This document shows positions 52,206 through 60,729 of a stretch of 64,000 nucleotides of DNA, one piece after another. This DNA comes from Chitinophagaceae bacterium UBA7600. Its GTDB lineage: Bacteria > Bacteroidota > Bacteroidia > Chitinophagales > Chitinophagaceae. Under the pieces are notes generated by a model that made no database searches, was not told the DNA's origin, and saw nothing but the letters and a program-made list of their open reading frames with translations. Each line of letters opens with the position of its first letter. Position 1 is the stretch's first letter. The stretch spans positions 62,001 through 126,000 of the forward strand of contig DLKC01000105.1 in the NCBI GenBank assembly GCA_002478885.1. The letters run 5' to 3'. Position numbers and translations under genes: made by a program.

Positions 52206-52234
52206 AAGTACAAGAGTGCGACGCAACAGGTGTT
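52206..52234 (+). repeat. Dispersed boundary repeat, forward copy before the first DUF5005-like gene
   Basis: AAGTACAAGAGTGCGACGCA then ACAGGTGTT, 39 bases before the start at 52273. Confidence 0.85.
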
Positions 52235-52272
52235 GACAAATAAACCAACAGTTTGTTACAAAAAAATTATCA

Positions 52273-53472
52273 ATGAAAAAATACAATAGCCCGATCATAT
52301 TTATCGCATGTGCTGTGTTGTATTCCTGCAGCCCGACGAAAAAAGCAGTCGTGAACAACGACATAGAACATTTGAATTTTACTGTTGAGCCTGCAACGGA
52401 GTGGACCAATTTGCTCGACCGGAAATCGGGTTGGTTCGGATCCGATGGCATTTTTGTTATTCCGTCAACAGGCAACGATAATACGGATACAACCACTGAT
52501 CTTACCATACTCTTTGGCGACTCGATGATCGGCGACATTGTGAACGACAGACCTGCACCGGGCTATGTTATGGTACACAATTCTGTGGCGCTGCTAAAAG
52601 GCAATCAGCCAAAAGAAGAGAACATAAAATTTTACTGGAAGAAAAAAGTGACGGGCAACGAGGGAACATTTTTTGTTCCAAACACGCCGAATACAAAACA
52701 TGGCGATTATTACTGGCTGGGCGATGGATTTGTAAACCCCGATATGGGTGGCAAGACCTACATTTTTTGTTATCGCATACGCGACACGGCGGATGGAATG
52801 TTCTTGTTTACACAGGTTGGCAACGGTATGATCATTTTACCGAAGGGAAGCAAACCTCCTTATGAAGACCAGCGACAGGTTGATGCGCCGATTTTCACTA
52901 TTGACAGCACGGCTAAATATCCAAACAACTATATTTCATTCGGCTCCGCTGTTTTTTCGAATACAAAAAAAGCAGGCGCGCCCCATGCTGATGGATACGT
53001 GTATGTTTATGGTATTGGTGGTGACAATAAAAAAGTAATGGTTGCGAGAGTTAAACCAGACAAGATCGAGGATTTCTCCGCCTGGCGCTACTGGGATGGC
53101 AAAGAGTGGGATATCAACATAGCAAAATCGGCAACCATCGCCGACCGAGCTTCAAATGAATTGAGCGTTACGCCATTGCCCGATGGCCGCTATGCAATGG
53201 TATTCCAGACAGATGGCCTTGGTAACAGCGTTGGTTTAAGAATAGGTACCACCCCATACGGGCCTTTTGGCCCCATCATTAAAATATGGGATTGTACTGA
53301 ACAAAAGGCAAGCAAGAATTTTATTGTTTATAACGCTAAGGTCCATCCTGCATTATCGAAACCGGGCGAAATGCTGATCAGCTACAACGTTGGCTCGCTT
53401 GATTTCTGGAACGACATAAAAGTGCACGATAATTTTTACAGGCCGCGTTTTATAAGAGTAAAATTGCAATAA
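52273..53472 (+). CDS. DUF5005-like lipoprotein 1
   Basis: A 399-residue protein with signal peptide and lipobox VLYSC. The mature part is related to the proteins at 55163 and 56383. The shared order is an initial W, SGWFGSDGIF (here), TILFGDSMIGDI, an MVHNSVAL segment, YYWLGDGF, YVYVYGIGGD, VARVKPD, WRYWDGKEW, NELSVTPLPDGR and a final FRPRFI-type strand. This repetition of GD/DG strands suggests a five-bladed propeller like those of glycoside hydrolases, but no enzyme activity is established that I know of. It overlaps the esterase gene operon: only 1 base separates its stop from the next start. Confidence 0.8.
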   Translation: MKKYNSPIIFIACAVLYSCSPTKKAVVNNDIEHLNFTVEPATEWTNLLDRKSGWFGSDGIFVIPSTGNDNTDTTTDLTILFGDSMIGDIVNDRPAPGYVMVHNSVALLKGNQPKEENIKFYWKKKVTGNEGTFFVPNTPNTKHGDYYWLGDGFVNPDMGGKTYIFCYRIRDTADGMFLFTQVGNGMIILPKGSKPPYEDQRQVDAPIFTIDSTAKYPNNYISFGSAVFSNTKKAGAPHADGYVYVYGIGGDNKKVMVARVKPDKIEDFSAWRYWDGKEWDINIAKSATIADRASNELSVTPLPDGRYAMVFQTDGLGNSVGLRIGTTPYGPFGPIIKIWDCTEQKASKNFIVYNAKVHPALSKPGEMLISYNVGSLDFWNDIKVHDNFYRPRFIRVKLQ

Positions 53473-53473
53473 T

Positions 53474-54973
53474 ATGAGGCACGCCCATAAAATTATATTA
53501 GCGATTATACTTCTTTTACAGATCTCTATTCTGCTTTCGGCCCAGCCGGCATTTCATGTTGCCAACACATTGCAAAGCGACATGGTAATACAGCAGGGCA
53601 AGCCATTAACTGTTTGGGGCAAGGGACTACAGGGAATAGCAGTTAAAGTAAGTGTTAGCTGGAGTTCAAAAACCTTTACTGCCCACACTTACAAAAGTGA
53701 TACATGGGAAGTGCAGATAGATGTGCCTAAAGCAAAACCTGGTATTTATACGCCGCAGGAAATTCTTGTTTACTCTGACCGCGATAGCGTTAAGCTAAAA
53801 AATGTGCTGATTGGCGAAGTATGGCTTTGCGGCGGGCAATCGAATATGGATATGCTAATGCAGCCCCTTCATCCGTGGCTTAAAGGGGTTATAGATTATG
53901 AAAAAGAAATTGCTGCAGCCAACTATCCTCAAATCCGCGTGCTTGATATTGCGTCTGCCTTTGCAAAAATTCCTGCAGACGATTGTAAGTCAGAGTGGAA
54001 CGTTTGCGATACCCAACATGCAAAAGACTTCAGTGCAGTAGCATATTATTTCGGGAGAGAATTGTTTAACCGATTACATATTCCGATAGGGTTGATCACT
54101 TCGACGGTTGGCGGTACAGCCTGCCAGGCATGGACAAGCAGGGAAGCTTTGGAAACCGATCCGATATTGAAAAAAATACTCTATAGTTATGATACAAGCG
54201 CTGTAGCGCAGGAACCACTCGACAACAGCATAACCTTCGAAAAAATTGAAAAATTATCCAGGCCTGCATTGTTATACAACGCGATGGTATTTCCATTGAG
54301 GAAGATTTCTTTGCAAGGCTTTATCTGGTACCAGGGTGAAAGCAATAAAGACAACGCCGATTACTATGCAAGGCTAAATATTGCGATGATTAAAAATTGG
54401 CGTTTTTTGTTTGGCAATAGTGATCAGCCATTTTATTTCGTTCAGGTTGCACCATACAATTACCAAAAAAATGATACAACGGCATACGATTATGCCATCT
54501 TCCGCGATGCACAAAAAGATGTGCTTAAGCTAAAGAATACCGGCATGGTGGTAACAATGGACATTGGTGATGCAGACGACATTCATCCACGCGATAAAAA
54601 AGATGTTGGTGTAAGGCTTGCACAGAATGCTTTGTCACAAACATACGGCGTGAAAAATATTGTGTATCGCGGGCCTGAATTCAAAAATTTCAAAACAGAT
54701 GGAGTTGTTGTTAAAGTTGCGTTTGACGATGCTTCTATCGGAAGCGGCCTGGCAACAAACGACAATAAGGCGCCAAAACATTTTTTTATAGCCGGCGCCG
54801 ACAAAAAATTTTACTATGCCAATGCACAAATCGTGAACAACGAAGTGTGGCTTACGTGCGATAAAGTGCAAAAGCCTGTGGCAGTGCGTTATGCCTATAC
54901 CAATTACCCGATCACGAATTTTGGAAACAGGGAAGGCTTTCCATGCGTGCCTTTCAGAACAGATAGTTGGTAG
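53474..54973 (+). CDS. Sialate O-acetylesterase-like enzyme
   Basis: A 499-residue protein with a signal peptide (about 1-24). It matches the SGNH-type sialate O-acetylesterase family: an N-terminal beta domain (VANTLQSDMVIQQGKPLTVWG), the nucleophile block GGQSNMDM with S123, WYQGESN as the oxyanion/N block, and MDIGDADDIHP with D368 and H371 as the catalytic pair. The end reads VRYAYTNYPITNFGNREGFPC. It removes O-acetyl groups from carbohydrates. It is transcribed with the first DUF5005-like gene, so the target glycan is probably acetylated. Confidence 0.93.
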   Translation: MRHAHKIILAIILLLQISILLSAQPAFHVANTLQSDMVIQQGKPLTVWGKGLQGIAVKVSVSWSSKTFTAHTYKSDTWEVQIDVPKAKPGIYTPQEILVYSDRDSVKLKNVLIGEVWLCGGQSNMDMLMQPLHPWLKGVIDYEKEIAAANYPQIRVLDIASAFAKIPADDCKSEWNVCDTQHAKDFSAVAYYFGRELFNRLHIPIGLITSTVGGTACQAWTSREALETDPILKKILYSYDTSAVAQEPLDNSITFEKIEKLSRPALLYNAMVFPLRKISLQGFIWYQGESNKDNADYYARLNIAMIKNWRFLFGNSDQPFYFVQVAPYNYQKNDTTAYDYAIFRDAQKDVLKLKNTGMVVTMDIGDADDIHPRDKKDVGVRLAQNALSQTYGVKNIVYRGPEFKNFKTDGVVVKVAFDDASIGSGLATNDNKAPKHFFIAGADKKFYYANAQIVNNEVWLTCDKVQKPVAVRYAYTNYPITNFGNREGFPCVPFRTDSW

Positions 54974-54982
54974 AAGGTTTTG

Positions 54983-55036
54983 GTTGCCGGCTCTGCCACA
55001 AATGGCATCGCCGGTTGTGTCACTCACTTGTGCTAT
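54983..55036 (-). repeat. Dispersed boundary repeat, reverse copy, extended with stem-loop
   Basis: GGTTGCCGGC, then TCTGCCACAAATGGCATC, then GCCGGTTGTGTCACTCACTT. It contains a clean two-part hairpin at 54987-55014: CCGGC/GCCGG outside and TGCCA/TGGCA inside, loop CAAA. It lies 9 bases after the stop of the esterase gene. Confidence 0.88.
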
Positions 55037-55083
55037 TGGAACACAGATCAGCATACGGCTGTTAGCTGACTAGCATTTTATCA

Positions 55084-55110
55084 ATACAAGGGTGCGACGC
55101 AAGAAAGCCC
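55084..55110 (+). repeat. Dispersed boundary repeat, forward copy before the second DUF5005-like gene
   Basis: ATACAAGGGTGCGACGCAAG, then aaagcccgg, 52 bases before the start at 55163. It pairs with the reverse copy just upstream. Confidence 0.82.
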
Positions 55111-55162
55111 GGTTGCGGTTCGATAGCTGGCCCATAAATAAAAAATACTTTATAGATTGCTT

Positions 55163-56380
55163 ATGTCATTGAATAAAAAAATAATCCTTCGTATTTCCGC
55201 TGCGACAATGATATGGGCCGGATGCAACGCCAACAAGAATGCCGCCGTATCAACATCTGTAAAAGATGAATACAGCCAATCAAGGATCGCTACAAAACCT
55301 GTTCCGGAATGGTCGGAGATGTTGCGCCACGATACAGGCTGGATCGGCGCTGATGGTATTTACTGCACTTCACTCAATGGTGTTGACAAAGCGGGGCAGA
55401 TGAACAGTGCTTCTGAAACGATGTTCTGGTTCAGTGATTGCATTGTTGGCAATATCGATACGAAAGCCGACACACTTAGTGGCGCATGGAAGATGATGAA
55501 TAACTCCGTTGCATATATGAAGGGTGCAACGCCTGATGCAAACAAAATAAAATTTTATTACAGGAGAGACAAAGATGGCAATCCTTTGTCGATGTTTGAA
55601 CCCAATACAACAAAATCTCAACCGGGTTATTACTACTGGCTGGGCGACGGTTTCATGGACCATGCAAAAGACAGCACGATCTATATTTTCGCATATCTTA
55701 TCCGTAATATACCTGGCAGTATCTTCCCATTTGAAGATCTCGGCGTTTCATTAATTGCTTTACCTAAAGGAAGCAGGCCGCCGTTTGTAAATCAAAGACA
55801 ATTCGATTCACCATTGTTCCTGAAAAATGAAAAAGGCAAGACAGTTTTCGGCATTGCTGTTTTACCCAACACTGTTGGCGCCGGTGCACCAAAACCCGAT
55901 GGCTACATTTATGTTTATGGGGTGCGGGGTGGTAATAAAGAGCTGCTTGTTGCGAGAGTAAAGGACGACCAGTTTGAAGATTTTTCACAATGGCGCTATT
56001 GGGATGGCGGCGGCTGGAATGTTGATATGAATTCAAGCGCTGCACTCACTGATAATATCTCCAACGAAATGAGTGTAAGCTTTATGCCCGATGGCAGAGT
56101 AATTGCAGCCTACCAGCCGAAAAGTAACGGCACATCTGCAGTAGTGGTTGCTGCTGGCGCCACGCCATGGGGACCATTTCAACCCGCAAAGAAAGTGTGG
56201 GAAACACCCGAGTCTTACGATGACCTTGACTTTTACACTTACAATGCAAAAGCGCATCCTAACCTTTCGAAGCCCGGAGAGATCCTTATCAGTTACAATG
56301 TAAACTCATTTGACTTTTTAGACGATATCGTAAAACATCCTTACCATTTAAGGCCAAGATTTATTTCAGTAAAATATTAA
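55163..56380 (+). CDS. DUF5005-like lipoprotein 2
   Basis: The frame opens at a TTG (55157), but the ATG at 55163 (MSLNKKIILRISAATMIWAGCNANK) gives a signal peptide with lipobox WAGC; 405 residues. It shares the full plan of the first paralogue: TGWIGADGIY, TMFWFSDCIVGNI (where the first has FGDSMIGD), MMNNSVAYM, YYWLGDGFMDHAKDSTIYIFAYLI, YIYVYGVRGGNKELLVARVKDD, WRYWDGGGW, NEMSVSFMPDGR, and KPGEILISYNVN. The change GDS to SDC at one key position may affect activity. It is transcribed with the next two genes (gaps of 2 and 6 bases). Confidence 0.8.
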   Translation: MSLNKKIILRISAATMIWAGCNANKNAAVSTSVKDEYSQSRIATKPVPEWSEMLRHDTGWIGADGIYCTSLNGVDKAGQMNSASETMFWFSDCIVGNIDTKADTLSGAWKMMNNSVAYMKGATPDANKIKFYYRRDKDGNPLSMFEPNTTKSQPGYYYWLGDGFMDHAKDSTIYIFAYLIRNIPGSIFPFEDLGVSLIALPKGSRPPFVNQRQFDSPLFLKNEKGKTVFGIAVLPNTVGAGAPKPDGYIYVYGVRGGNKELLVARVKDDQFEDFSQWRYWDGGGWNVDMNSSAALTDNISNEMSVSFMPDGRVIAAYQPKSNGTSAVVVAAGATPWGPFQPAKKVWETPESYDDLDFYTYNAKAHPNLSKPGEILISYNVNSFDFLDDIVKHPYHLRPRFISVKY

Positions 56381-56382
56381 CC

Positions 56383-57474
56383 ATGAAAGCAATCAACTTA
56401 ATTATCATTTCAGCAATGCTGCTTTACTCCTGCCAGAAAAATATTTCAGTCAGAACAAGAGATGCTGCATCAGTATCGAATGTTTCCAATATGGAAGCGA
56501 CAGGATTAAACGTGACAACATCTCCTTACTGGGACAGCGTTTTTACCCGTTATGGCAATGGCTGGACGGGTGGCGACGGCGCATATTCGTTAAGGCTACC
56601 CGACGGCAGGTCGTTGTGGCTTTGGGGCGATAGTTTTCTTGACACAGTTTTTTCAGACAGAACAAGGCCTGTGCAGGGATTTATCCATAACCAAATGGTT
56701 ACGACTGATTCGCTCGGTGGAAATTTCACCACCTATTTTGGTGGTACGAAAGCAGCACCAAAAGCATATTTCGAGGCCAGCAATGCAAACCAGTACTACT
56801 GGCCAACATCAGCGTTTGTTAACCAGCAACAAAACAAAGTTTATGTAATGATGGTAAAAGTAAAACCGGCAACAGGTGGTTTTAAAATCGTAGGTACCGA
56901 TGTTGCCACACTCGACTATCCATCGCTTAAAATAAAAGGCATCAAAAAGTTTTATGTTGGCGATTTCATTGACTGGTCTTCTACCACGCTGAACAATGGT
57001 GATGGATATATTTATCTGTATGGAGTAGAAAGCACTAAATACAACAAATACATTCATGTTGCGAGAACCGGCGCCTCTAACCCGTTCCAGTCCGTTGAGT
57101 ATTTCGACAGCACCGCTTGGACAACCGATATAGCAAAGAGTGCAAGAGTTCAGGGCGGAGTTTCTGAATCGTTCTCGGTATTCAAAAGCAATGGCGGTTA
57201 TTACATGGTATCACAGGGTAATTTATTAAGTCAGGACATTTACATGTGGAACGCAGTTAGTCCGACAGGGCCTTTCTACAATAAAAGGTTTCTTTATACA
57301 ACTCCGGAGTTAACAAATGCCACTTGGACATACAATGCAACTGCACATACCGAATTGAGCAAAGATGGCAAGCTGTTGATCGGTTATTGTATGAACACAA
57401 CCGCTACGGCGCAGCTATACAACAATGTGGATACTTATCGACCTTACTTTATTGAAGTTACGGGCTGGCAATAA
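56383..57474 (+). CDS. DUF5005-like lipoprotein 3
   Basis: A 363-residue protein with signal peptide and lipobox LLYSC. It is a shorter relative of the two proteins before it: NGWTGGDGAYSLRLPDG, LWLWGDSFLD, IHNQMVTTDS, YYWPTSAFVNQQQNKVYVMMV, GDGYIYLYGVE, AWTTDIAKSARVQGGVSESFSVF and KLLIGYCMN. Like the first paralogue it keeps GDS. It starts 2 bases after its neighbour, and 6 bases separate its stop from the aldose-epimerase-like gene, so all belong to one operon. Confidence 0.78.
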   Translation: MKAINLIIISAMLLYSCQKNISVRTRDAASVSNVSNMEATGLNVTTSPYWDSVFTRYGNGWTGGDGAYSLRLPDGRSLWLWGDSFLDTVFSDRTRPVQGFIHNQMVTTDSLGGNFTTYFGGTKAAPKAYFEASNANQYYWPTSAFVNQQQNKVYVMMVKVKPATGGFKIVGTDVATLDYPSLKIKGIKKFYVGDFIDWSSTTLNNGDGYIYLYGVESTKYNKYIHVARTGASNPFQSVEYFDSTAWTTDIAKSARVQGGVSESFSVFKSNGGYYMVSQGNLLSQDIYMWNAVSPTGPFYNKRFLYTTPELTNATWTYNATAHTELSKDGKLLIGYCMNTTATAQLYNNVDTYRPYFIEVTGWQ

Positions 57475-57480
57475 AGCAAA

Positions 57481-58524
57481 ATGAAACAAAAAAATAACGA
57501 TAGCATTATAACGATCAATAACCAGTCGGCTACATTATCTGTCGACCTTTTCGGCGGCGCTATCGTTGACTTTCATTTGATCAAAGCGTTTGTCAACCCT
57601 TTGTCGTTTTGTTTTACTAAAACGCAAATGCCTGCCAATAATAAAGCAGGTGCCCCATACCAAGGTCATTTTGCCTGCATTGGAAGGTGGGGTGAGCCGT
57701 CGGCAGGGGAAATAAAAGCAGGCTTACCCAATCATGGTGAAGCAGCTAACATTCTGTGGCAGCAAGAGCAAATGGGTAAAGGAAACCTTTCCACACAAGC
57801 TGTCTGCAAAAAAGAAGGACTACATGTTGCAAGAACAATAAACTTAAATAAAGAATCTGCAGTTTTCTCCGTTGAAGAAACGATCAGCAATATAAATAAC
57901 CTTGGCAGGTTGTACAATGTTGTGCAGCATCCAACCATTGCCGCACCATTTCTTTCGGGCGAAACAATTGTTAACTGCAACGCGGCAAAAGGCTTTGAAT
58001 ATAGAAACGCAGACGATCATAAAAAACATTTGGTAAACTTTCCCACAGTAAGGGATGATCATGAAAAACCTTATAATTTATCAAAACCCACCTTGGTATA
58101 TAATTCAGTTTTCTCCTTTGTAGTAAAGCAAACAGATGACTTTGGGTGGATAACAGCCTACTCCCCTGTCCATCATCTATTGTTAGGCTACGTATGGCCT
58201 CGCAAGCAATATCCGTGGATAAGTTTATGGCAGCATTTTGAAGACGGCAAAATAAAATACCGTGGGCTAGAGTTCGGTACAACGGGTATTCATCAACCGG
58301 TAAAAAACATAGTGGAGAAAAATTTACTGAATGTGCTGAATGAACAAACAGTAAGGTTCATTGATGCTGGTGAAAAACAACAGTTTGAATACGCAGGATT
58401 TCTTTGCCATACCCCGCAAAATTTTATATCGGCAAAGAATATTCAAGTGATCAATAACGAAATAATTCTTACTCCCACAAACAGCAAACAAAAAGTTTCT
58501 GTTGGAAAAATAAAAAACGGTTAG
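57481..58524 (+). CDS. Aldose-epimerase-like carbohydrate protein
   Basis: A 347-residue protein without a signal peptide. The pattern of strands (NQSATLSVDLFGGAIVDFHLI, GLPNHGEAANILWQ, TISNINNLGRLYNVVQHPTIAAPF, YVWPRKQYPWISLWQHFEDGKIKYRGLEFGTTGIHQP) is that of the galactose-mutarotase-like superfamily. The usual catalytic residues are not all obvious; histidines in NHGEA and QHP are candidates. It may equilibrate anomers before the dehydrogenase step encoded next, 1 base on. Confidence 0.72.
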   Translation: MKQKNNDSIITINNQSATLSVDLFGGAIVDFHLIKAFVNPLSFCFTKTQMPANNKAGAPYQGHFACIGRWGEPSAGEIKAGLPNHGEAANILWQQEQMGKGNLSTQAVCKKEGLHVARTINLNKESAVFSVEETISNINNLGRLYNVVQHPTIAAPFLSGETIVNCNAAKGFEYRNADDHKKHLVNFPTVRDDHEKPYNLSKPTLVYNSVFSFVVKQTDDFGWITAYSPVHHLLLGYVWPRKQYPWISLWQHFEDGKIKYRGLEFGTTGIHQPVKNIVEKNLLNVLNEQTVRFIDAGEKQQFEYAGFLCHTPQNFISAKNIQVINNEIILTPTNSKQKVSVGKIKNG

Positions 58525-58525
58525 C

Positions 58526-59284
58526 ATGCACTACAAAAACACAACAGCCGTAGTTACAGGAGGCTCCAAAGGAATTGGCGCATCATGCGCACGTTTGTTT
58601 TTTGAAGCAGGCGCAAATGTGGCGGTGCTCGATATTTCGGAAGACGGCTCCGGCATCAGCGACGACCGTTGGTTCTGCATTCATTGTGATGTTTCTAATA
58701 ATCTCGACGTGAGTAATGCAATGCAGGCAGTGGTAAAAAAGTTTGGCGGCATAGACTATCTCGTTAATAATGCCGGCATTCAGCGCTATGGTTCGGTTAC
58801 CTATACAAGTGAAGAGGAATGGGATCTTGTGATGAATGTTAATCTCAAGAGCCTTTTTCTCTGCTCGAAATATGCAATACCATATATGGAAGAAAATAAA
58901 AAAGGGGTTATCATCAATATTAGCAGCGTGCAGGCATTTGTGAGTCAGCGCATCGTTGCAGCATACACCACGGCAAAAACAGCCATCCTGGGTTTAACCC
59001 GAAGCATTGCTGTTGACTATGCGCCGCACATTCGCTGCGTGGCCGTTTGCCCGGGAACAATTGACACGCCTATGTTACGTGAATCATTTGCCTTGTCGCC
59101 CAATCCTGAAGAGGTGCTGCAGGAGTGTATTGACATGCATCCTGCGGGGCGCATTGGTGTTCCAGAAGATGTTGGCGAACTGGTGTTGTTTCTTTGCAGC
59201 GACAAAGCATCGTTCATAACAGGTCAGGCAATACGTGTTGATGGTGGCTTAGGCATAACCATCGGCGGAAGTAAAAGGAATTAA
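58526..59284 (+). CDS. Short-chain dehydrogenase/reductase (likely aldose dehydrogenase)
   Basis: A 252-residue classical SDR. The cofactor loop is TGGSKGIG, NNAG follows, and the catalytic residues are S134, Y147 and K151 (NISSVQAF, YTTAK). DISEDGSG after the second strand, with an aspartate, suggests NAD rather than NADP preference. PGTIDTPM and the final GQAIRVDGG are typical. With the lactonase and dehydratase encoded next, it most likely oxidises an aldose to its lactone. It starts 1 base after the epimerase-like gene. Confidence 0.93.
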   Translation: MHYKNTTAVVTGGSKGIGASCARLFFEAGANVAVLDISEDGSGISDDRWFCIHCDVSNNLDVSNAMQAVVKKFGGIDYLVNNAGIQRYGSVTYTSEEEWDLVMNVNLKSLFLCSKYAIPYMEENKKGVIINISSVQAFVSQRIVAAYTTAKTAILGLTRSIAVDYAPHIRCVAVCPGTIDTPMLRESFALSPNPEEVLQECIDMHPAGRIGVPEDVGELVLFLCSDKASFITGQAIRVDGGLGITIGGSKRN

Positions 59285-59311
59285 TTTGGTGCCGGCTGTT
59301 GAACACACATT

Positions 59312-59340
59312 GAGCTTCGTTGTGTCACTCACTTCAACGC
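59312..59340 (-). repeat. Dispersed boundary repeat, reverse copy after the SDR gene
   Basis: GAGCTTCGTTGTGTCACTCA then CTTCAACGC, 27 bases after the stop at 59284. It pairs with the forward copy at 59389-59416. Confidence 0.82.
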
Positions 59341-59388
59341 TTTGTTCAATACCGGGCAAAAAGTGGAGATGATGATTTATTAAATGCA

Positions 59389-59416
59389 GCACAAGAGTGC
59401 GACGCAACAGACGATG
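59389..59416 (+). repeat. Dispersed boundary repeat, forward copy before the dehydratase gene
   Basis: CACAAGAGTGCGACGCAACA then GACGATGA, 49 bases before the start at 59466. Confidence 0.87.
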
Positions 59417-59465
59417 AGTGAAGTGAGGCAGCCTGGCTCAAAATTGAAAAAAAAATACGGTTGGT

Positions 59466-60692
59466 ATGAAAATAACGAACATAAAAGCAACCACAGTGGC
59501 GATGCCGCTTGAAGCACCGATACGTCATGCAAATGGTTGTCATTGGGGAAGGTTTGTGCGCACTATTGTTGAGGTGGAAACAGATGAAGGTATTACTGGC
59601 CTTGGCGAAATGGGTGGCGGTGGTGAATCGGCAGAAAATGCGTTTCGGGCATTAAATAAATATTTGGTTGGTCACGACCCTATGCAGCTTGAATCACTAT
59701 ACTGGAAAATTTGTAATCCAACAGCGTCGCTGTATAATAACAGGACTCAACTTCATGCAGCAATTGAATTCGCCTGTATTGACATTATCGGGAAAAAAAC
59801 AGGTATGCGCGCATGCGACCTGCTTGGCGGTGCATTAAGAGAAGAAGTTCCGTTTGCGTCGTATATTTTCTTTCGATATAAAAATGAACAAACAGGCGTT
59901 GGCGGTGAAGAAATGCCAGACGAGATCGTAGCACACGCAAAAGAACTTGTGGGTAAATATGGTTTCACTTCGCACAAATTAAAAGCTGGCGTTTTTCATC
60001 CTGATCATGAAGTGGAAGTGTTCAAGGCAATAGCTGCGGCATTCCCCAAACATAAAGTGAGGATTGATCCCAACGCAGCATGGAGCGTTGAAGAATCCAT
60101 TCAAATTGGCAAATCGATTGAGCATTTAAACAATGACTATTTTGAAGATCCAACGTGGGGCTTAGAGGGCATGCGCCGTGTAAGGAACATGACACGCATA
60201 CCTACGGCTACCAACACTGTGGTAGTAAATTTTGAACAACTGGCCTCTTGCATACGTAACGAAGCAATTGACGTTATACTCCTCGATACCACATTCTGGG
60301 GAGGATTAAGGCAAGCATGGAAAGGCAGTGTCGTTTGTGAGAAATTCCAGGTAGGTGTTGCTGTACACAGCTCGGGCGAACTAGGTATTCAGCTTGCGAC
60401 GATGCTGCATCTTGGAGCTGCTGTTCCGAATCTCTCCTTTGCAGCAGATGCACACTACCATCACATAACAGACGATATCATCAAAGGTGGAAAAATGCAG
60501 TACATAGATGGTTGCATTAAAGTTCCGCAGGGTGACGGCCTTGGCGTTGAACTCGACTACGATAAATTGAAGCAGTATAGTGAATATCATAAAGAGGTCG
60601 GAGGCTATCAATACGATCGTGACCCGGAAAGGCCAGAGTGGTATAGCGTTTTGCCGGAAAGGAATTGGGCGAAGCCACAACGTCTGTCGTGA
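59466..60692 (+). CDS. Enolase-superfamily sugar-acid dehydratase (GlucD-like)
   Basis: A 408-residue enzyme of the mandelate racemase/enolase superfamily. The KxK catalytic pair is K171/K173 (HKLKAG). Metal ligands are D201 (RIDPNAAW), E227 (YFEDPTWG) and N250 (TATNT), the D/E/N set of the glucarate dehydratase subgroup. H301 (AVHSSGELG) pairs with D274 (LLDTTFWGG) as the His-Asp dyad, with the spacing of GlucD. It would dehydrate a sugar acid to a 2-keto-3-deoxy acid. No aldolase or kinase for that product is in the window. It is followed by the lactonase after 37 bases. Confidence 0.92.
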   Translation: MKITNIKATTVAMPLEAPIRHANGCHWGRFVRTIVEVETDEGITGLGEMGGGGESAENAFRALNKYLVGHDPMQLESLYWKICNPTASLYNNRTQLHAAIEFACIDIIGKKTGMRACDLLGGALREEVPFASYIFFRYKNEQTGVGGEEMPDEIVAHAKELVGKYGFTSHKLKAGVFHPDHEVEVFKAIAAAFPKHKVRIDPNAAWSVEESIQIGKSIEHLNNDYFEDPTWGLEGMRRVRNMTRIPTATNTVVVNFEQLASCIRNEAIDVILLDTTFWGGLRQAWKGSVVCEKFQVGVAVHSSGELGIQLATMLHLGAAVPNLSFAADAHYHHITDDIIKGGKMQYIDGCIKVPQGDGLGVELDYDKLKQYSEYHKEVGGYQYDRDPERPEWYSVLPERNWAKPQRLS

Positions 60693-60729
60693 TTAAAACA
60701 AACACAGTTTTGAAACAAAAATTCTTGTT

